A stretch of 64,000 nucleotides of DNA, from assembly GCF_013201035.1 (NCBI RefSeq), contig NZ_CP053707.1, positions 1,240,001 to 1,304,000 on the forward strand, written 5' to 3'. This stretch comes from Arthrobacter sp. NEB 688. GTDB lineage: Bacteria > Actinomycetota > Actinomycetes > Actinomycetales > Dermatophilaceae. This document shows, piece by piece, positions 32,582 to 41,633 of this stretch. Both the position numbers and the translations under genes were made by a program. Under the pieces are notes generated by a model. That model had not been told where the DNA came from and did no database searches. It saw nothing but the letters and a program-made list of their open reading frames with translations. Within the stretch, counting starts at the first letter, position 1, and the number at the start of each line of letters is the position of its first letter.

Positions 32582-33424
32582 GTGGCGGATAGGACGAACG
32601 CGACGGCGACGAGTGGCGGCGTGCTGCGCCCCGACGCGCTCGCGCGGCACGTCGCGCTCGACCGCCGGCCGGCCGGGGACGCGGTCGCCCCGTGGGTCGA
32701 GAACCACTGGCGCCTCGCCTGGGACCTCCCGCCGGGCCGCTCGTACGCGAGCGAGGTCCTGCCGCACCCGACCTGCTCGCTGACCCTCGAGGTCGCGACG
32801 CACCCGCGGGAGGGGATGCCACCGGGGGACCGGGTCGTCGTCACGGGCGTCTGCACGCGGCGGTTCGACGTCGACGTGCGGGGGAGCGGGCTCGTGCTGG
32901 GGGTGCGCTTCCGCCCGGGCGGGCTCGCCGCGCTGACCGGCGCCGACGCCTCGACCTGGTCGGACCGCACCGTGCCGGCGCGCTCGGTGCTGCCCGCCCC
33001 GCTCGTCGACCGGCTCGCCGACCCCGACCTCGCGCGGGACCCGGCCGCCTGGGAGGCGGCGGTCGAGGCCGGGCTGGCGGCGCTCGACCCGGGCCCGGAC
33101 GAGCGCTACGACGAGGTGCTCGCCGTCGTCGCGACGATGCTCGCCGACCCCGCGCTGCTCACGGTCGGGGAGGTCGCGCAGCGGCACGGCTGCAGCCCGC
33201 GCCGGCTCCAGCGCCTCTTCGCGCGGTACGTGGGGGTCGGGCCCAAGTGGGTCCTGGCCCGCTACCGGATGCACGACGTCGTCGCCGCCCTCGACGCCGG
33301 TTACGACGGCACGCTGACCGACCTCGCCGTGCACCACGGCTGGTACGACCAGGCGCACTTCACCCGCGACTTCACGGCGCTCGTCGGCGTGACCCCCGGG
33401 CGCTACCGCGACGCCCGCGGCTGA
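32582..33424 (+). CDS. AraC-family transcriptional regulator
   Basis: 280 residues from GTG 32582. The N-terminal ligand/oligomerisation part (VENHWRLAWDLPPG..., LGVRFRPGGLAAL) resembles the DUF6597 domain found on many such regulators. The C-terminal AraC/XylS DNA-binding domain has two helix-turn-helix units: TVGEVAQRHGCSPRRLQRLFARYVGVGPKWVL and TLTDLAVHHGWYDQAHFTRDFTALVGVTPGRYR. Target unknown. The divergent VOC gene is the first candidate. Confidence 0.88.
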   Translation: MADRTNATATSGGVLRPDALARHVALDRRPAGDAVAPWVENHWRLAWDLPPGRSYASEVLPHPTCSLTLEVATHPREGMPPGDRVVVTGVCTRRFDVDVRGSGLVLGVRFRPGGLAALTGADASTWSDRTVPARSVLPAPLVDRLADPDLARDPAAWEAAVEAGLAALDPGPDERYDEVLAVVATMLADPALLTVGEVAQRHGCSPRRLQRLFARYVGVGPKWVLARYRMHDVVAALDAGYDGTLTDLAVHHGWYDQAHFTRDFTALVGVTPGRYRDARG

Positions 33425-33451
33425 GCCCCCGCCCACGACCGGTCGCTCCCG

Positions 33452-33514
33452 TTGCCGGATGCTCGATGTGTGACTAAGTTTCATCGCGTCCCACAATGAC
33501 GTGAACAAGTTACG
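33452..33514 (+). promoter_or_regulatory. nagZ promoter with two MurR-operator-like sites
   Basis: -35 TTGCCG (33452-33457), 17-nt spacer, -10 TAAGTT (33475-33480). Site 1, GTGACTAAGTTTCATC (33470-33485), covers the -10. Site 2, CGTGAACAAGTTACG (33500-33514), is a pseudo-palindrome in the leader and is identical, in reverse, to a site upstream of murQ. Centres are about 30 bp apart, roughly three helical turns. The ribosome-binding site CCGGAGG follows at 33518-33524. Confidence 0.7.
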
Positions 33515-33529
33515 CACCGGAGGTTCCCC

Positions 33530-35347
33530 GTGCCCTCGACGCCCACCCGCCGCACCGCCCTCACCGCCTCGATGGCGCTCGCGCTCGCCGGCGCCGCCGC
33601 GCCCGCCGCCTCGGCCGGAGGCCACCGCCCGGGTCACCCCCGCCCCGGACGCCACCACGGCTGGGTGACCTCGACCATGGCGCGGATGACGCTGCACGAG
33701 AAGGTCGGCCAGCTCTTCGTCCAGCAGGTCTACGGCAGCGTGGCCGACGCCCCGGACGAGCGCAACGTGCCGCTCTACGGCGTCGCGAAGCCGTCCGAGG
33801 TCGTCCAGAAGTACGCGCTCGGCGGTGTCATCTACTTCGCGTGGACCGACAGCGTCAAGGACCCCGACCAGATCACCGCCCTGAGCAACGGCCTCCAGAA
33901 GGCCGCGATGACCCGACGGACGAAGGCGCGCATCCCGCTGGCCGTCGGCGTCGACCAGGAGCAGGGCGTCGTCACCCGCATCGGCCCGCCCGCCACCCAG
34001 TTCCCCGGCTCGATGGCCCTCGGCGCCGGGCGCAGCACGAGGGACGCCCGCACCGCGGCCGCGATCACCGGCGAGGAGCTGCGGGCGATGGGCATCACGA
34101 CGAACTACGCCCCGGACGCCGACACCAACGTCAACCCGCTCAACCCGGTCATCGGCACGCGGTCCTTCTCGTCCGACCCGGCGCTCGCGTCCGAGATGGT
34201 CGCCGCCCAGGTCACCGGCTACCAGCGTGACGGGCGCGTCATGGCGGCCGCCAAGCACTTCCCGGGCCACGGCGACACCGCCACCGACAGCCACGTCGCC
34301 TTCCCGGTCATCACCCACACGCGGCAGCAGTGGGAGGAGATCGACGCCCCGCCGTTCCGGGCCGCGATCGCCGCCGGCATCGACATGGTGATGACCGCGC
34401 ACCTCTCCTTCCCGGCGCTCGACGACTCCGGCGACCCCGCGACGCTGAGCCGCCCCATCCTCACCGGCCTGCTGCGCGAGGAGCTCGGCTACGAGGGCGT
34501 CATCATCACCGACTCCCTCGAGATGCAGGGGGTGCGCGACCGGTACGGCGACGAGGAGGTCGCGGTGCGCGCGCTCGCCGCCGGCGCCGACCAGCTGCTC
34601 ATGAGCCCGGCCCTCCCCGCGGCCTTCGAGGCCGTCGTCGCCGCCGTCGAGTCCGGCCGGATCAGCCGCCGTGACCTCGACGCCAAGGTCCGCCGCGTCC
34701 TCACCCTCAAGGCCGAGCGCGGCGTCGTCGACCAGCCCTGGGCCGACCCGAAGCGCGTCGACCGCGTCGTCGGCACGCCCGAGCACCTCGCGGCCGCCGC
34801 CGCCGTCACGAACCGCACGACCACCCTCGTCCGCAACGACGACGGCGTCCTGCCGATGGCGGTGCGCGGCAAGGACCTCCTCGTCACCGGGTACGGCGAC
34901 ACGACGACGCGCACCCTGGCGGCCGGCCTCGACGCGCAGGGGGCGAGGAGCACCGTGCTCGTCACCGGCAGCGCGCCGACCGACGCCCAGGTCGCGGCGG
35001 CCGTGGCGGCCGCCGCCGGGCGCGACGCGGTCGTCGTCACGACGATGAAGGCCTGGGACTCGGCCGTGACCGACAAGAACCGCGGCCAGCAGAAGCTCGT
35101 CGCCGCCCTCCGCTCCACCGGCGTCCCGGTCGTCGTCGTCGCCACCCGCGACCCCTACGACATCGCCTACCTCGGCGACACCGAGACCTACCTCGCGACG
35201 TACAGCTACAGCCCGGTCGCGCTCGAGGCCGCGGCCCGGGTCATCGCCGGCGCCGTCGCCCCCACGGGGAAGCTGCCGGTCGACATCCCCGTCGCCGGCG
35301 ACCCCACCACCGTCCTCCACCCCTTCGGCCACGGCCTCGGCTACTGA
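33530..35347 (+). CDS. nagZ: Secreted beta-N-acetylglucosaminidase NagZ (GH3)
   Basis: 605 residues from GTG 33530, with CCGGAGG at good spacing. A twin-arginine-like export signal (TRRTALTASMALALAGAAAP) directs it outside. The GH3 barrel has the NagZ motif KHFPGHGDTATDSH (about 240-253), with its general acid/base His and Asp, and the nucleophile Asp in IITDSLEM. A second alpha/beta domain follows, as in the two-domain B. subtilis NagZ. It removes non-reducing GlcNAc from muropeptide glycans, leaving MurNAc ends for NamZ. First gene of the peptidoglycan-recovery unit nagZ-namZ-amiE-like-murR. Confidence 0.92.
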   Translation: MPSTPTRRTALTASMALALAGAAAPAASAGGHRPGHPRPGRHHGWVTSTMARMTLHEKVGQLFVQQVYGSVADAPDERNVPLYGVAKPSEVVQKYALGGVIYFAWTDSVKDPDQITALSNGLQKAAMTRRTKARIPLAVGVDQEQGVVTRIGPPATQFPGSMALGAGRSTRDARTAAAITGEELRAMGITTNYAPDADTNVNPLNPVIGTRSFSSDPALASEMVAAQVTGYQRDGRVMAAAKHFPGHGDTATDSHVAFPVITHTRQQWEEIDAPPFRAAIAAGIDMVMTAHLSFPALDDSGDPATLSRPILTGLLREELGYEGVIITDSLEMQGVRDRYGDEEVAVRALAAGADQLLMSPALPAAFEAVVAAVESGRISRRDLDAKVRRVLTLKAERGVVDQPWADPKRVDRVVGTPEHLAAAAAVTNRTTTLVRNDDGVLPMAVRGKDLLVTGYGDTTTRTLAAGLDAQGARSTVLVTGSAPTDAQVAAAVAAAAGRDAVVVTTMKAWDSAVTDKNRGQQKLVAALRSTGVPVVVVATRDPYDIAYLGDTETYLATYSYSPVALEAAARVIAGAVAPTGKLPVDIPVAGDPTTVLHPFGHGLGY

Positions 35348-35379
35348 GACCGCCGACCCCTCGATCAGGAGCAGACCCG

Positions 35380-36684
35380 ATGACCTCCCTGGACCGCCGC
35401 ACCCTCTTCGCGGCCACCGCCGTCACCGCCGCCGCCACCGCGGTCGGCGCCCCCGTCGCCCACGCCTCGGGCCGCCCCGGCCACGGGTGCGGCGTCACGA
35501 CCGGCGCCGACCGGGCCGCCGCCGACCGCTGGGCGGTCCTGCGCGGCCGCAAGGTCGGCGTCGTGACCAACCCGACCGGCATCCTCGCCAACCTCCGCAG
35601 CGTCGTCGACGAGATGCACGGGAGCGGCCGCGTCGACCTGCGCGCGGTCTTCGGGCCCGAGCACGGCTTCCGCGGCACGGCGCAGGCCGGCGACGCCGAG
35701 GCGACGCACACCGACCCCCGCACCGGCGTCACCGTCTACGACGCGTACGGCGCCGGCGCGGACTCGCTCTCGGCGATGGTCCGCGAGGCCGGCGTCGACA
35801 CGGTGGTCTTCGACATCCAGGACGTCGGCGCCCGGTTCTACACCTACATCTGGACGATGTACACGGCGATGCGGGCCGCCGTCCGCACCGGCTGCTCGTT
35901 CGTCGTCCTCGACCGCCCGAACCCGATCGGCGGCACGGCCCGCGGCCCGATGATGACGACCGCCTTCACGACCGGCGTCGGCGCCAAGGAGATCGTCCAG
36001 GCCCACGGGATGACCGTCGGCGAGCTCGCCCGCTTCTTCGACGGCGAGTTCCTCGAGGGCGACGAGGGCAAGCGGCTCGGCGACGCGCTCGAGGTCGTCG
36101 AGGTCTCCGGCTGGCGGCGCGACACCCTCTTCGCCGGCACCGACCTGCCCTGGGTCATGCCGAGCCCGAACATGCCGACCCCCGACACCGCGCTCGTCTA
36201 CCCGGGCACCTGCCTGTTCGAGGGGACCAACCTCTCCGAGGGGCGCGGCACGACCCGCCCGTTCGAGCTCGTCGGCGCCCCGTTCGTCGACCACCGCTGG
36301 GCCGAGCGGCTGCAGGCCCGCCGGGTCCCGGGCGTCGACTTCCGGGAGGCGTACTTCAACCCGATCCAGAGCAAGCACGTCGGCGTCGTCTGCGGCGGGG
36401 TGCAGGTGCACGTCACCGACCCCGAGCGGCTCGACGGCCCACGGCTCGGCGCCGAGATGCTGGTCGCCGCCAGGGCGCTCTACCCCGAGTTCGCCTGGCG
36501 CAAGGACGCGTACGACCCGCAGCGCCCCTACTGGGTCGACAAGCTGACCGGCTCGCCGCGCCTGCGCGAGATGGTCGACGCGGGCGCCTCGGCCGACGCC
36601 GTCGTCGCCGCGTGGCGCTCCGAGCTGGCCGCCTTCGAACGCCGCCGCCGTCCGTACCTCCTCTACCGCGGGGGCCGCGCGTGA
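35380..36684 (+). CDS. namZ: Exo-beta-N-acetylmuramidase NamZ (DUF1343)
   Basis: 434 residues; ATG 35380 after a TCAGGAGC-type site. A twin-arginine signal (LDRRTLFAATAVTAAATA) indicates export. The DUF1343 core shows GRKVGVVTNPTG, AVFGPEHGFRG (with the conserved Glu of the family), VFDIQDVGARFYTYIWTM, LDRPNPIGG and EGTNLSEGRGTTRPFE. B. subtilis NamZ (YbbC) cleaves MurNAc from the non-reducing end of glycan chains after NagZ has removed GlcNAc. The order ybbD-ybbC-ybbE is preserved here as nagZ-namZ-serine hydrolase. The cytoplasmic pathway lies downstream. Confidence 0.9.
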   Translation: MTSLDRRTLFAATAVTAAATAVGAPVAHASGRPGHGCGVTTGADRAAADRWAVLRGRKVGVVTNPTGILANLRSVVDEMHGSGRVDLRAVFGPEHGFRGTAQAGDAEATHTDPRTGVTVYDAYGAGADSLSAMVREAGVDTVVFDIQDVGARFYTYIWTMYTAMRAAVRTGCSFVVLDRPNPIGGTARGPMMTTAFTTGVGAKEIVQAHGMTVGELARFFDGEFLEGDEGKRLGDALEVVEVSGWRRDTLFAGTDLPWVMPSPNMPTPDTALVYPGTCLFEGTNLSEGRGTTRPFELVGAPFVDHRWAERLQARRVPGVDFREAYFNPIQSKHVGVVCGGVQVHVTDPERLDGPRLGAEMLVAARALYPEFAWRKDAYDPQRPYWVDKLTGSPRLREMVDAGASADAVVAAWRSELAAFERRRRPYLLYRGGRA

Positions 36685-38405
36685 GCCGCCGCGGCTGGGG
36701 GGCGGTCGCCGTCGCGGGCGTGCTCGCGGCGTCGGTGGCCACGGCGAGCCCGGTGTCCGCCAACGACTTCGACCGACCCGAGAAGGGGTTCATGCCCGCC
36801 AACACCGTCCTGCGCGACCGCGCCCCGGAGCGCGTCGGCCTCGACCCGGCGCCCATCGCCGAGGCCGAGCGGCTCATCGCGTCGCACGAGGAGGCGCCCG
36901 CCTCCGGCGGCCACCCGATGTACGCCGGCGCGGTCGGCGTCATGGGCCACGACGGCGCCGTCGTCGCCCGCCACGCCAGCGGCTGGGCCTCGCGCTGGAA
37001 GGACGCCACGACCGAGCTCCCGCGCGAGCAGTGGGAGCCGATGCGCGGCGACACCGTCTTCGACCTCGCGTCGGTCAGCAAGCTCTTCACCTCGCTCGCG
37101 ACCGTGCAGCTCATCGAGGACGGCACCGTCGACCTCGAGGCGCCGGTCGCCCGCTACCTGCCCGAGTTCGGCGTCAACGGCAAGCAGGACGTCACCGTGC
37201 GGATGCTGCTCACCCACACCTCGGGCTTCACCTCGTGGCTGCCCCTGTGGTCGAAGTACCCGGACGTGCCCTCGCGCATCAAGGCCGTCATGGACCAGCC
37301 GCCGACGAACGCACCGGGGTCGACGTACCTCTACAGCGACCTCAACCTCATCACCCTCGGGGTCATGGTCGAGCGCCTCACCGGCAAGCCCCTGGACCGG
37401 GTCGTCCACGACCGCATCACCGCCCCGCTCGGGATGCGCGACACCGGCTACAACCCGACCGACCCCTCGCGAACCGCCGCCACGGAGTACCAGACGGCGC
37501 CGCCGCGCGGGATGGTCCGCGGCGAGGTGCACGACGAGAACGCGTGGTCGCTCGGCGGCGTCGCCGGCCACGCCGGCGTCTTCTCGACGGCCGACGACCT
37601 CGCGGTGCTCTCGCAGGCGCTGCTCAACGGCGGCACCTACCGTGGCCACCGCATCCTCGACCGGCGCAGCGTCGAGATGCTCGTCACGAACTTCACCGAG
37701 GACTTCCCCGGTGACGCGCACGGCCTCGGCTTCGAGCTCGACCAGCGCTGGTACATGGACGCCCTCTCGGGGCCGCGCACGGCGGGGCACACCGGGTACA
37801 CCGGCACCTCGATCGTCATCGACTTCGACAGCCGCTCCTTCGCGATCCTGCTGACCAACCGGGTGCACCCCTCGCGCGAGTGGGGCAGCAACAACCCCGC
37901 GCGCCAGGAGTGGGCCCGCGGCCTCGCACAGGCGATGCCCGTCGACCCGCGCCACGGCCGCACCGCCTGGGCCGCCGGCGGGACCAACGCGACGACCGCC
38001 ACGCTCAGCGCGCCGGTCGACGTGCCGCGGGGCGGGGCCCGGCTCGGGTTCGACGTGTTCGTCGACACCGAGGAGACCGACGTCCTCACCCTCGAGACCT
38101 CGGCGGACGACGGCGCCACGTGGACGCCGCTGCCCTTCTCGCTGCGCGACCGCGGTCCGGCGCAGCAGACCGACGGGACCGTCTCGGGGGAGCACGGGCG
38201 GCGCTGGATGCAGGCGCGGGCCGAGCTGCCGCAGGGCGACCAGCTGATCCGCTGGCGGATGACGACCGACGCGACCTATCTCGGCCGCGGCGTGCTCGTC
38301 GACGGGGTCCGGGCCACCGCGGGGCACCGGGTGCTCCTCGACGGCGAGCGCCGGCCCGGCGTGTTCGACCCCCGCGGGTGGAGCGTCGTCCAGCGCGCGT
38401 CCTAG
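36681..38405 (+). CDS. Secreted serine hydrolase (class C beta-lactamase fold), AmiE/YbbE-like
   Basis: 574 residues from GTG 36681, which overlaps the namZ stop. A Sec-type signal peptide (WGAVAVAGVLAASVATASPVSA) is followed by a serine beta-lactamase/DD-peptidase fold: SVSK (Ser131, Lys134), YSDLN (the Y-x-N motif) and HTGYTG (the KTG-like box). In B. subtilis the homologue at this position, YbbE/AmiE, is a MurNAc-L-Ala amidase that frees MurNAc from the peptide. A C-terminal beta-rich domain (about 435-574, with TLSAPVDVPRGGARLGFDVFVD) is extra and may bind glycan or wall. Amidase activity is inferred from context. Confidence 0.8.
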   Translation: MSRRGWGAVAVAGVLAASVATASPVSANDFDRPEKGFMPANTVLRDRAPERVGLDPAPIAEAERLIASHEEAPASGGHPMYAGAVGVMGHDGAVVARHASGWASRWKDATTELPREQWEPMRGDTVFDLASVSKLFTSLATVQLIEDGTVDLEAPVARYLPEFGVNGKQDVTVRMLLTHTSGFTSWLPLWSKYPDVPSRIKAVMDQPPTNAPGSTYLYSDLNLITLGVMVERLTGKPLDRVVHDRITAPLGMRDTGYNPTDPSRTAATEYQTAPPRGMVRGEVHDENAWSLGGVAGHAGVFSTADDLAVLSQALLNGGTYRGHRILDRRSVEMLVTNFTEDFPGDAHGLGFELDQRWYMDALSGPRTAGHTGYTGTSIVIDFDSRSFAILLTNRVHPSREWGSNNPARQEWARGLAQAMPVDPRHGRTAWAAGGTNATTATLSAPVDVPRGGARLGFDVFVDTEETDVLTLETSADDGATWTPLPFSLRDRGPAQQTDGTVSGEHGRRWMQARAELPQGDQLIRWRMTTDATYLGRGVLVDGVRATAGHRVLLDGERRPGVFDPRGWSVVQRAS

Positions 38406-38408
38406 GTT
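38403..38408 (+). promoter_or_regulatory. Possible internal -10 of the murR-like gene
   Basis: TAGGTT overlaps the stop of the hydrolase gene and ends 6 nt before ATG 38415, so the regulator may have its own leaderless promoter. Confidence 0.45.
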
Positions 38409-38414
38409 GGGCGC

Positions 38415-39290
38415 ATGTCCACCCAGCCGACCGACGGCGCACCGTCCCTCCTCGTCCGGCTCCGCGGCGTCCGGCCCTCGCTCTCACCGGCCGAGGACCG
38501 CGTCGCGGAGCAGGTGCTCGCCGACCCGCGGGCGGCCGCTGGCCTGACGATCAGCGAGCTCGCGGTGTCGGCCTCGACGTCGGAGACGACGGTGCTGCGC
38601 TTCTGCAAGCGCCTCGGGTTGCGGGGCTACCCGCAGCTGCGCCTGGCCCTGGCCGAGGCCTCGACGGGCGGTCGCCCCACGGCGCCGACGAGCGACATCA
38701 GCGCCGACGACACGGTCGACGACGTCATCGCCAAGGTCGCCTACGCCGACGCGAGCGCCGTCGAGGAGACCGCCCAGACCATCGACCGCGAGGCCCTCGT
38801 CGCCACCGCGCAGGCCATCTCGCGCGCGGGGCGGGTCGACGTCTACGGCATCGGGGCGAGCGCCCTCGTCGGGATGGACCTGCAGCAGAAGCTGCACCGC
38901 ATCGGCACGGTCGTCTTCGCGTGGAACGACCCGCACATCGCCCTGACGAGCGCGACGCTGCTCGGCCCGGGCGACGTCGCCATCGGCATCTCGCACTCCG
39001 GCACGACGACCGAGACGGTCGAGGCGCTCGAGCTCGCGCGCAGCCGGGGAGCCACGACCGTCGCGGTGACGAACTTCCCGGTCTCCCGGCTCGCCGAGGG
39101 CGCCGACCACGTGCTCGCGACGGCGGCGCGCGAGTCGAGCCTGCGCTCGGGCGCGACCGCCAGCCGCATCGCCGCGCTGACCGTCGTCGACTGCCTCTAC
39201 ATCGCCGTCGCCCAGCACGACCTCGTGCGGGCCCAGGACGCGGTCGAGCAGACCCGCCGGGCCGTCGCCGGGCACCATGTCCGCTACTGA
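38415..39290 (+). CDS. murR: RpiR/MurR-family transcriptional regulator
   Basis: 291 residues from ATG 38415. The N-terminal HTH_6 domain reads SLSPAEDRVAEQVLADPRAAAGLTISELAVSASTSETTVLRFCKRLGLRGYPQLRLALA-like. The C-terminal SIS domain (YGIGASALVGMDLQQKLHRIG..., GDVAIGISHSGTTTETVEAL) binds sugar phosphates. In E. coli MurR represses murQP and is released by MurNAc-6-phosphate. Position between the secreted hydrolases and murQ, plus shared operator-like sites before nagZ and murQ, supports the same role here. Effector and sign of regulation are inferred. Confidence 0.85.
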   Translation: MSTQPTDGAPSLLVRLRGVRPSLSPAEDRVAEQVLADPRAAAGLTISELAVSASTSETTVLRFCKRLGLRGYPQLRLALAEASTGGRPTAPTSDISADDTVDDVIAKVAYADASAVEETAQTIDREALVATAQAISRAGRVDVYGIGASALVGMDLQQKLHRIGTVVFAWNDPHIALTSATLLGPGDVAIGISHSGTTTETVEALELARSRGATTVAVTNFPVSRLAEGADHVLATAARESSLRSGATASRIAALTVVDCLYIAVAQHDLVRAQDAVEQTRRAVAGHHVRY

Positions 39291-39293
39291 TCT

Positions 39294-39341
39294 CGTAACT
39301 TGTTCACGCCGTTGACGCAGAGGGCGTAGGAAAGTAACATC
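39294..39341 (+). promoter_or_regulatory. murQ promoter with two MurR-operator-like sites
   Basis: -35 TTGACG (39312-39317), 17-nt spacer, -10 TAACAT (39335-39340). The -10 ends 7 nt before GTG 39348, so the mRNA is probably leaderless. Site A, CGTAACTTGTTCACG (39294-39308), is the exact reverse complement of the strong nagZ site. Site B, GTAGGAAAGTAACATC (39326-39341), covers the -10 and shares GT-n4-AAGT-n2-CATC with nagZ site 1. Centres are about 32 bp apart. Confidence 0.75.
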
Positions 39342-39347
39342 GCCGCC

Positions 39348-40328
39348 GTGATCACCGAGGCGAGCGTCCTGGCCCCCACCGAGGAGCGTCACCCCGGCAC
39401 CGTCGGCATCGACGCCCTGGGCACCCTCGAGGTGCTCCGGCTGCTCAACGCCGAGGACGCCCGGGTCGCGCCCGCGGTCGCCCTCGTGCTGCCGCAGCTC
39501 GCGGCCCTCGTCGACGCGGCCGTCGCGGCGGTGCGAGCGGGCGGCACGGTCCACTACGTCGGGGCCGGCACCTCGGGGCGGCTGGCCGTCCTCGACGCCG
39601 CCGAGCTCCTGCCCACGTTCAACGCCCCGCCCGGACTCGTCGTCGCCCACCACGCGGGTGGCCCGGCCGCCCTGCTGCGGGCCGTCGAGAACGTCGAGGA
39701 CGACGCGGACCAGGGCGCGCTCGACCTCGACGACGTCACCGCGCGCGACGTCGTCGTCGGGCTGACCGCCTCGGGGCGCACGCCGTACGTCGCGGGGGCC
39801 CTGCGGCTGGCCCGCGAGCGCGGCGCCGTCACCGCCCTCGTCACCGCCCACCCGGCGCCCGAGCTCGGGGCGCTGGCCGACCACTGCCTCGCCGTCGACA
39901 CCGGCGCCGAGGCCATCACCGGCTCCACCCGCCTCAAGGCCGGCACCGCGCAGAAGCTCGTCCTCAACGCGTTCTCGACCGCCGTGATGATCCGGCTCGG
40001 GCGCACCTGGTCCAACCTCATGGTCGACGTCGTCGCGACGAACGCCAAGCTGCGCGGGCGCGTCGTGCGCATCCTGCGCGAGGCGACCGGCGCCACCGAC
40101 GACGAGGCCCGCCGCGCCCTCGAGGCCTGCGACGGCGAGCTCAAGCCCGCGCTCGTCGCCCTCCTCGCCGGGGTCGACGCGCCGACCGCCCGCCGCTCCC
40201 TCGCGGCCGCCCAGGGCTCGGTCGCCCACGCGCTCGCCGCCCTGCCCGTCCCCTCCGTCCCGTCCGTCCCCACCGACAGCAGCACCCCCCGGCCCTCGGC
40301 CCCCGTCCCGACAGGAGACCCCGCATGA
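39348..40328 (+). CDS. murQ: N-acetylmuramic acid 6-phosphate etherase MurQ
   Basis: 326 residues from GTG 39348. Cleaves the D-lactyl ether of MurNAc-6-phosphate to give GlcNAc-6-phosphate and D-lactate. SIS-fold motifs are HYVGAGTSGRLAVLDAAELLPTF (catalytic Glu), AVENVEDDADQG (second Glu), GLTASGRTPYVAGAL, GAEAITGSTRLKAGTAQKLVLNAFST and RTWSNLMVDV. The C-terminal helical segment ends in a Pro/Ser-rich tail. The start is supported by a near-consensus promoter at leaderless spacing. It overlaps the next gene by 4 bp. Confidence 0.95.
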   Translation: MITEASVLAPTEERHPGTVGIDALGTLEVLRLLNAEDARVAPAVALVLPQLAALVDAAVAAVRAGGTVHYVGAGTSGRLAVLDAAELLPTFNAPPGLVVAHHAGGPAALLRAVENVEDDADQGALDLDDVTARDVVVGLTASGRTPYVAGALRLARERGAVTALVTAHPAPELGALADHCLAVDTGAEAITGSTRLKAGTAQKLVLNAFSTAVMIRLGRTWSNLMVDVVATNAKLRGRVVRILREATGATDDEARRALEACDGELKPALVALLAGVDAPTARRSLAAAQGSVAHALAALPVPSVPSVPTDSSTPRPSAPVPTGDPA

Positions 40329-41617
40329 CCTTCCGGACCCGCAGGACCGGCACCGCCCTCGTGGTGGGTGCCGGCCTCCTCGCCCTCGCGGCCTGCGCCC
40401 CCTCGTCGTCCTCGGACGGCGCGGCGGGCGACGGCGACTCGACGACCCTGACCGTCTGGTCCTGGCGCGTCGAGGACAAGGCCGCCTACGAGAAGATCTT
40501 CGACGCCTACGAGGCGAAGAACCCGGGCGTGACCGTCGACTTCAAGCCGTTCAAGGCGACCGAGTACAACAAGATCCTCGCGACGGGCCTCGCCGGCTCC
40601 GACGGCCCGGACGTGCCGCAGGTCCGCTCGTACGGCGGCCTGCAGACCACCGTCGCCTCGGGCTCGCTCGTGCCGCTCGACGGCGCGGTCGACCTGTCGA
40701 GCTGGGACGAGAACATCGTCGCCGGCGCCAAGGGCAAGGACGACGGCAAGCTGTACTCCGTGCCGCTCGCCCGCCAGGCGACCGTCCTCTTCTACGACAA
40801 GAAGATGTTCGCGGACAACGGGATCCAGGTCCCGACGACGTGGGACCAGTTCATCTCGGTCAACGACACGCTGCTCGGCAAGGGCGTCACTCCGCTCGCC
40901 GTCGGCGCCAAGGACGACTGGACCCTCCCGATCGTCCACGAGGTCCTCGGGGCCAGCCGCTTCGGCGGCGCGGCGTTCCAGGAGGCCGTGCAGTCCGGTG
41001 AGAAGGACTTCACCGACCCCGACTTCGTCGCCTCCGTCGAGGTCCTCAAGGGCCTCGAGAAGTACATGCCGAAGAGCGTCACCGGCGTCGCCGTCACCGA
41101 CGCGATGACGCTGTTCTCCTCCGGCAAGGCCGCGATGTACCCGGGCGGCTCCTACGACCTCGCCGCGCTGCAGACGGCCAACCCCGAGATGGACCTCGGT
41201 GTCTTCCAGGTGCCCCCGGCGCCGGGCGCCCCGAGCGGCTCGGACGCGACGACCGCCGGCTGGGCCGACGGCAACTTCGCCGTCAACGCGAAGTCGCCGC
41301 GCAAGGAGGCCGCCACGAAGCTCGTCCAGTGGATGGCCACCCCCGAGTTCGGCCAGATGGTCGCCGACGACATCAAGCAGATCTCGGCCGTCCCCGGTGT
41401 CACCTACTCCGACCCGGTCCTCAAGGACGTCGCGGCCAACCTCGACGCCAACGGCTCGCCCTACCTGCTGCTCACCGACTTCCGCTACGGGTCGCCCTCC
41501 GGCACCGACCTGCTCGGCAAGGGCACCCAGGAGCTCTTCCTCGGCAGCAAGGACGCCCAGGCCGTGAGCAGCGAGCTCAACGAGGGCGTCATGACCTGGT
41601 TCAAGCCCACCAGCTGA
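40325..41617 (+). CDS. ABC sugar-type solute-binding lipoprotein (predicted MurNAc/muropeptide-sugar uptake)
   Basis: 430 residues. A lipoprotein signal peptide ends LLALAAC. The mature part is a family 1 extracellular binding protein: LTVWSWRVEDKAAYEKIFDAYEAKNPGVTV at the N terminus, PLARQATVLFYDKKMFADNGIQVPTTWDQF in the first lobe, and MTLFSSGKAAMYPGGSYDL. It overlaps murQ by 4 bp and precedes two permease genes, so the import of MurNAc or a related amino sugar is the natural inference. Known MurNAc importers in E. coli and Bacillus are PTS systems (MurP), so an ABC route is less well described. Confidence 0.85.
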   Translation: MTFRTRRTGTALVVGAGLLALAACAPSSSSDGAAGDGDSTTLTVWSWRVEDKAAYEKIFDAYEAKNPGVTVDFKPFKATEYNKILATGLAGSDGPDVPQVRSYGGLQTTVASGSLVPLDGAVDLSSWDENIVAGAKGKDDGKLYSVPLARQATVLFYDKKMFADNGIQVPTTWDQFISVNDTLLGKGVTPLAVGAKDDWTLPIVHEVLGASRFGGAAFQEAVQSGEKDFTDPDFVASVEVLKGLEKYMPKSVTGVAVTDAMTLFSSGKAAMYPGGSYDLAALQTANPEMDLGVFQVPPAPGAPSGSDATTAGWADGNFAVNAKSPRKEAATKLVQWMATPEFGQMVADDIKQISAVPGVTYSDPVLKDVAANLDANGSPYLLLTDFRYGSPSGTDLLGKGTQELFLGSKDAQAVSSELNEGVMTWFKPTS

Positions 41618-41633
41618 GCCTCCCGACACCGGC

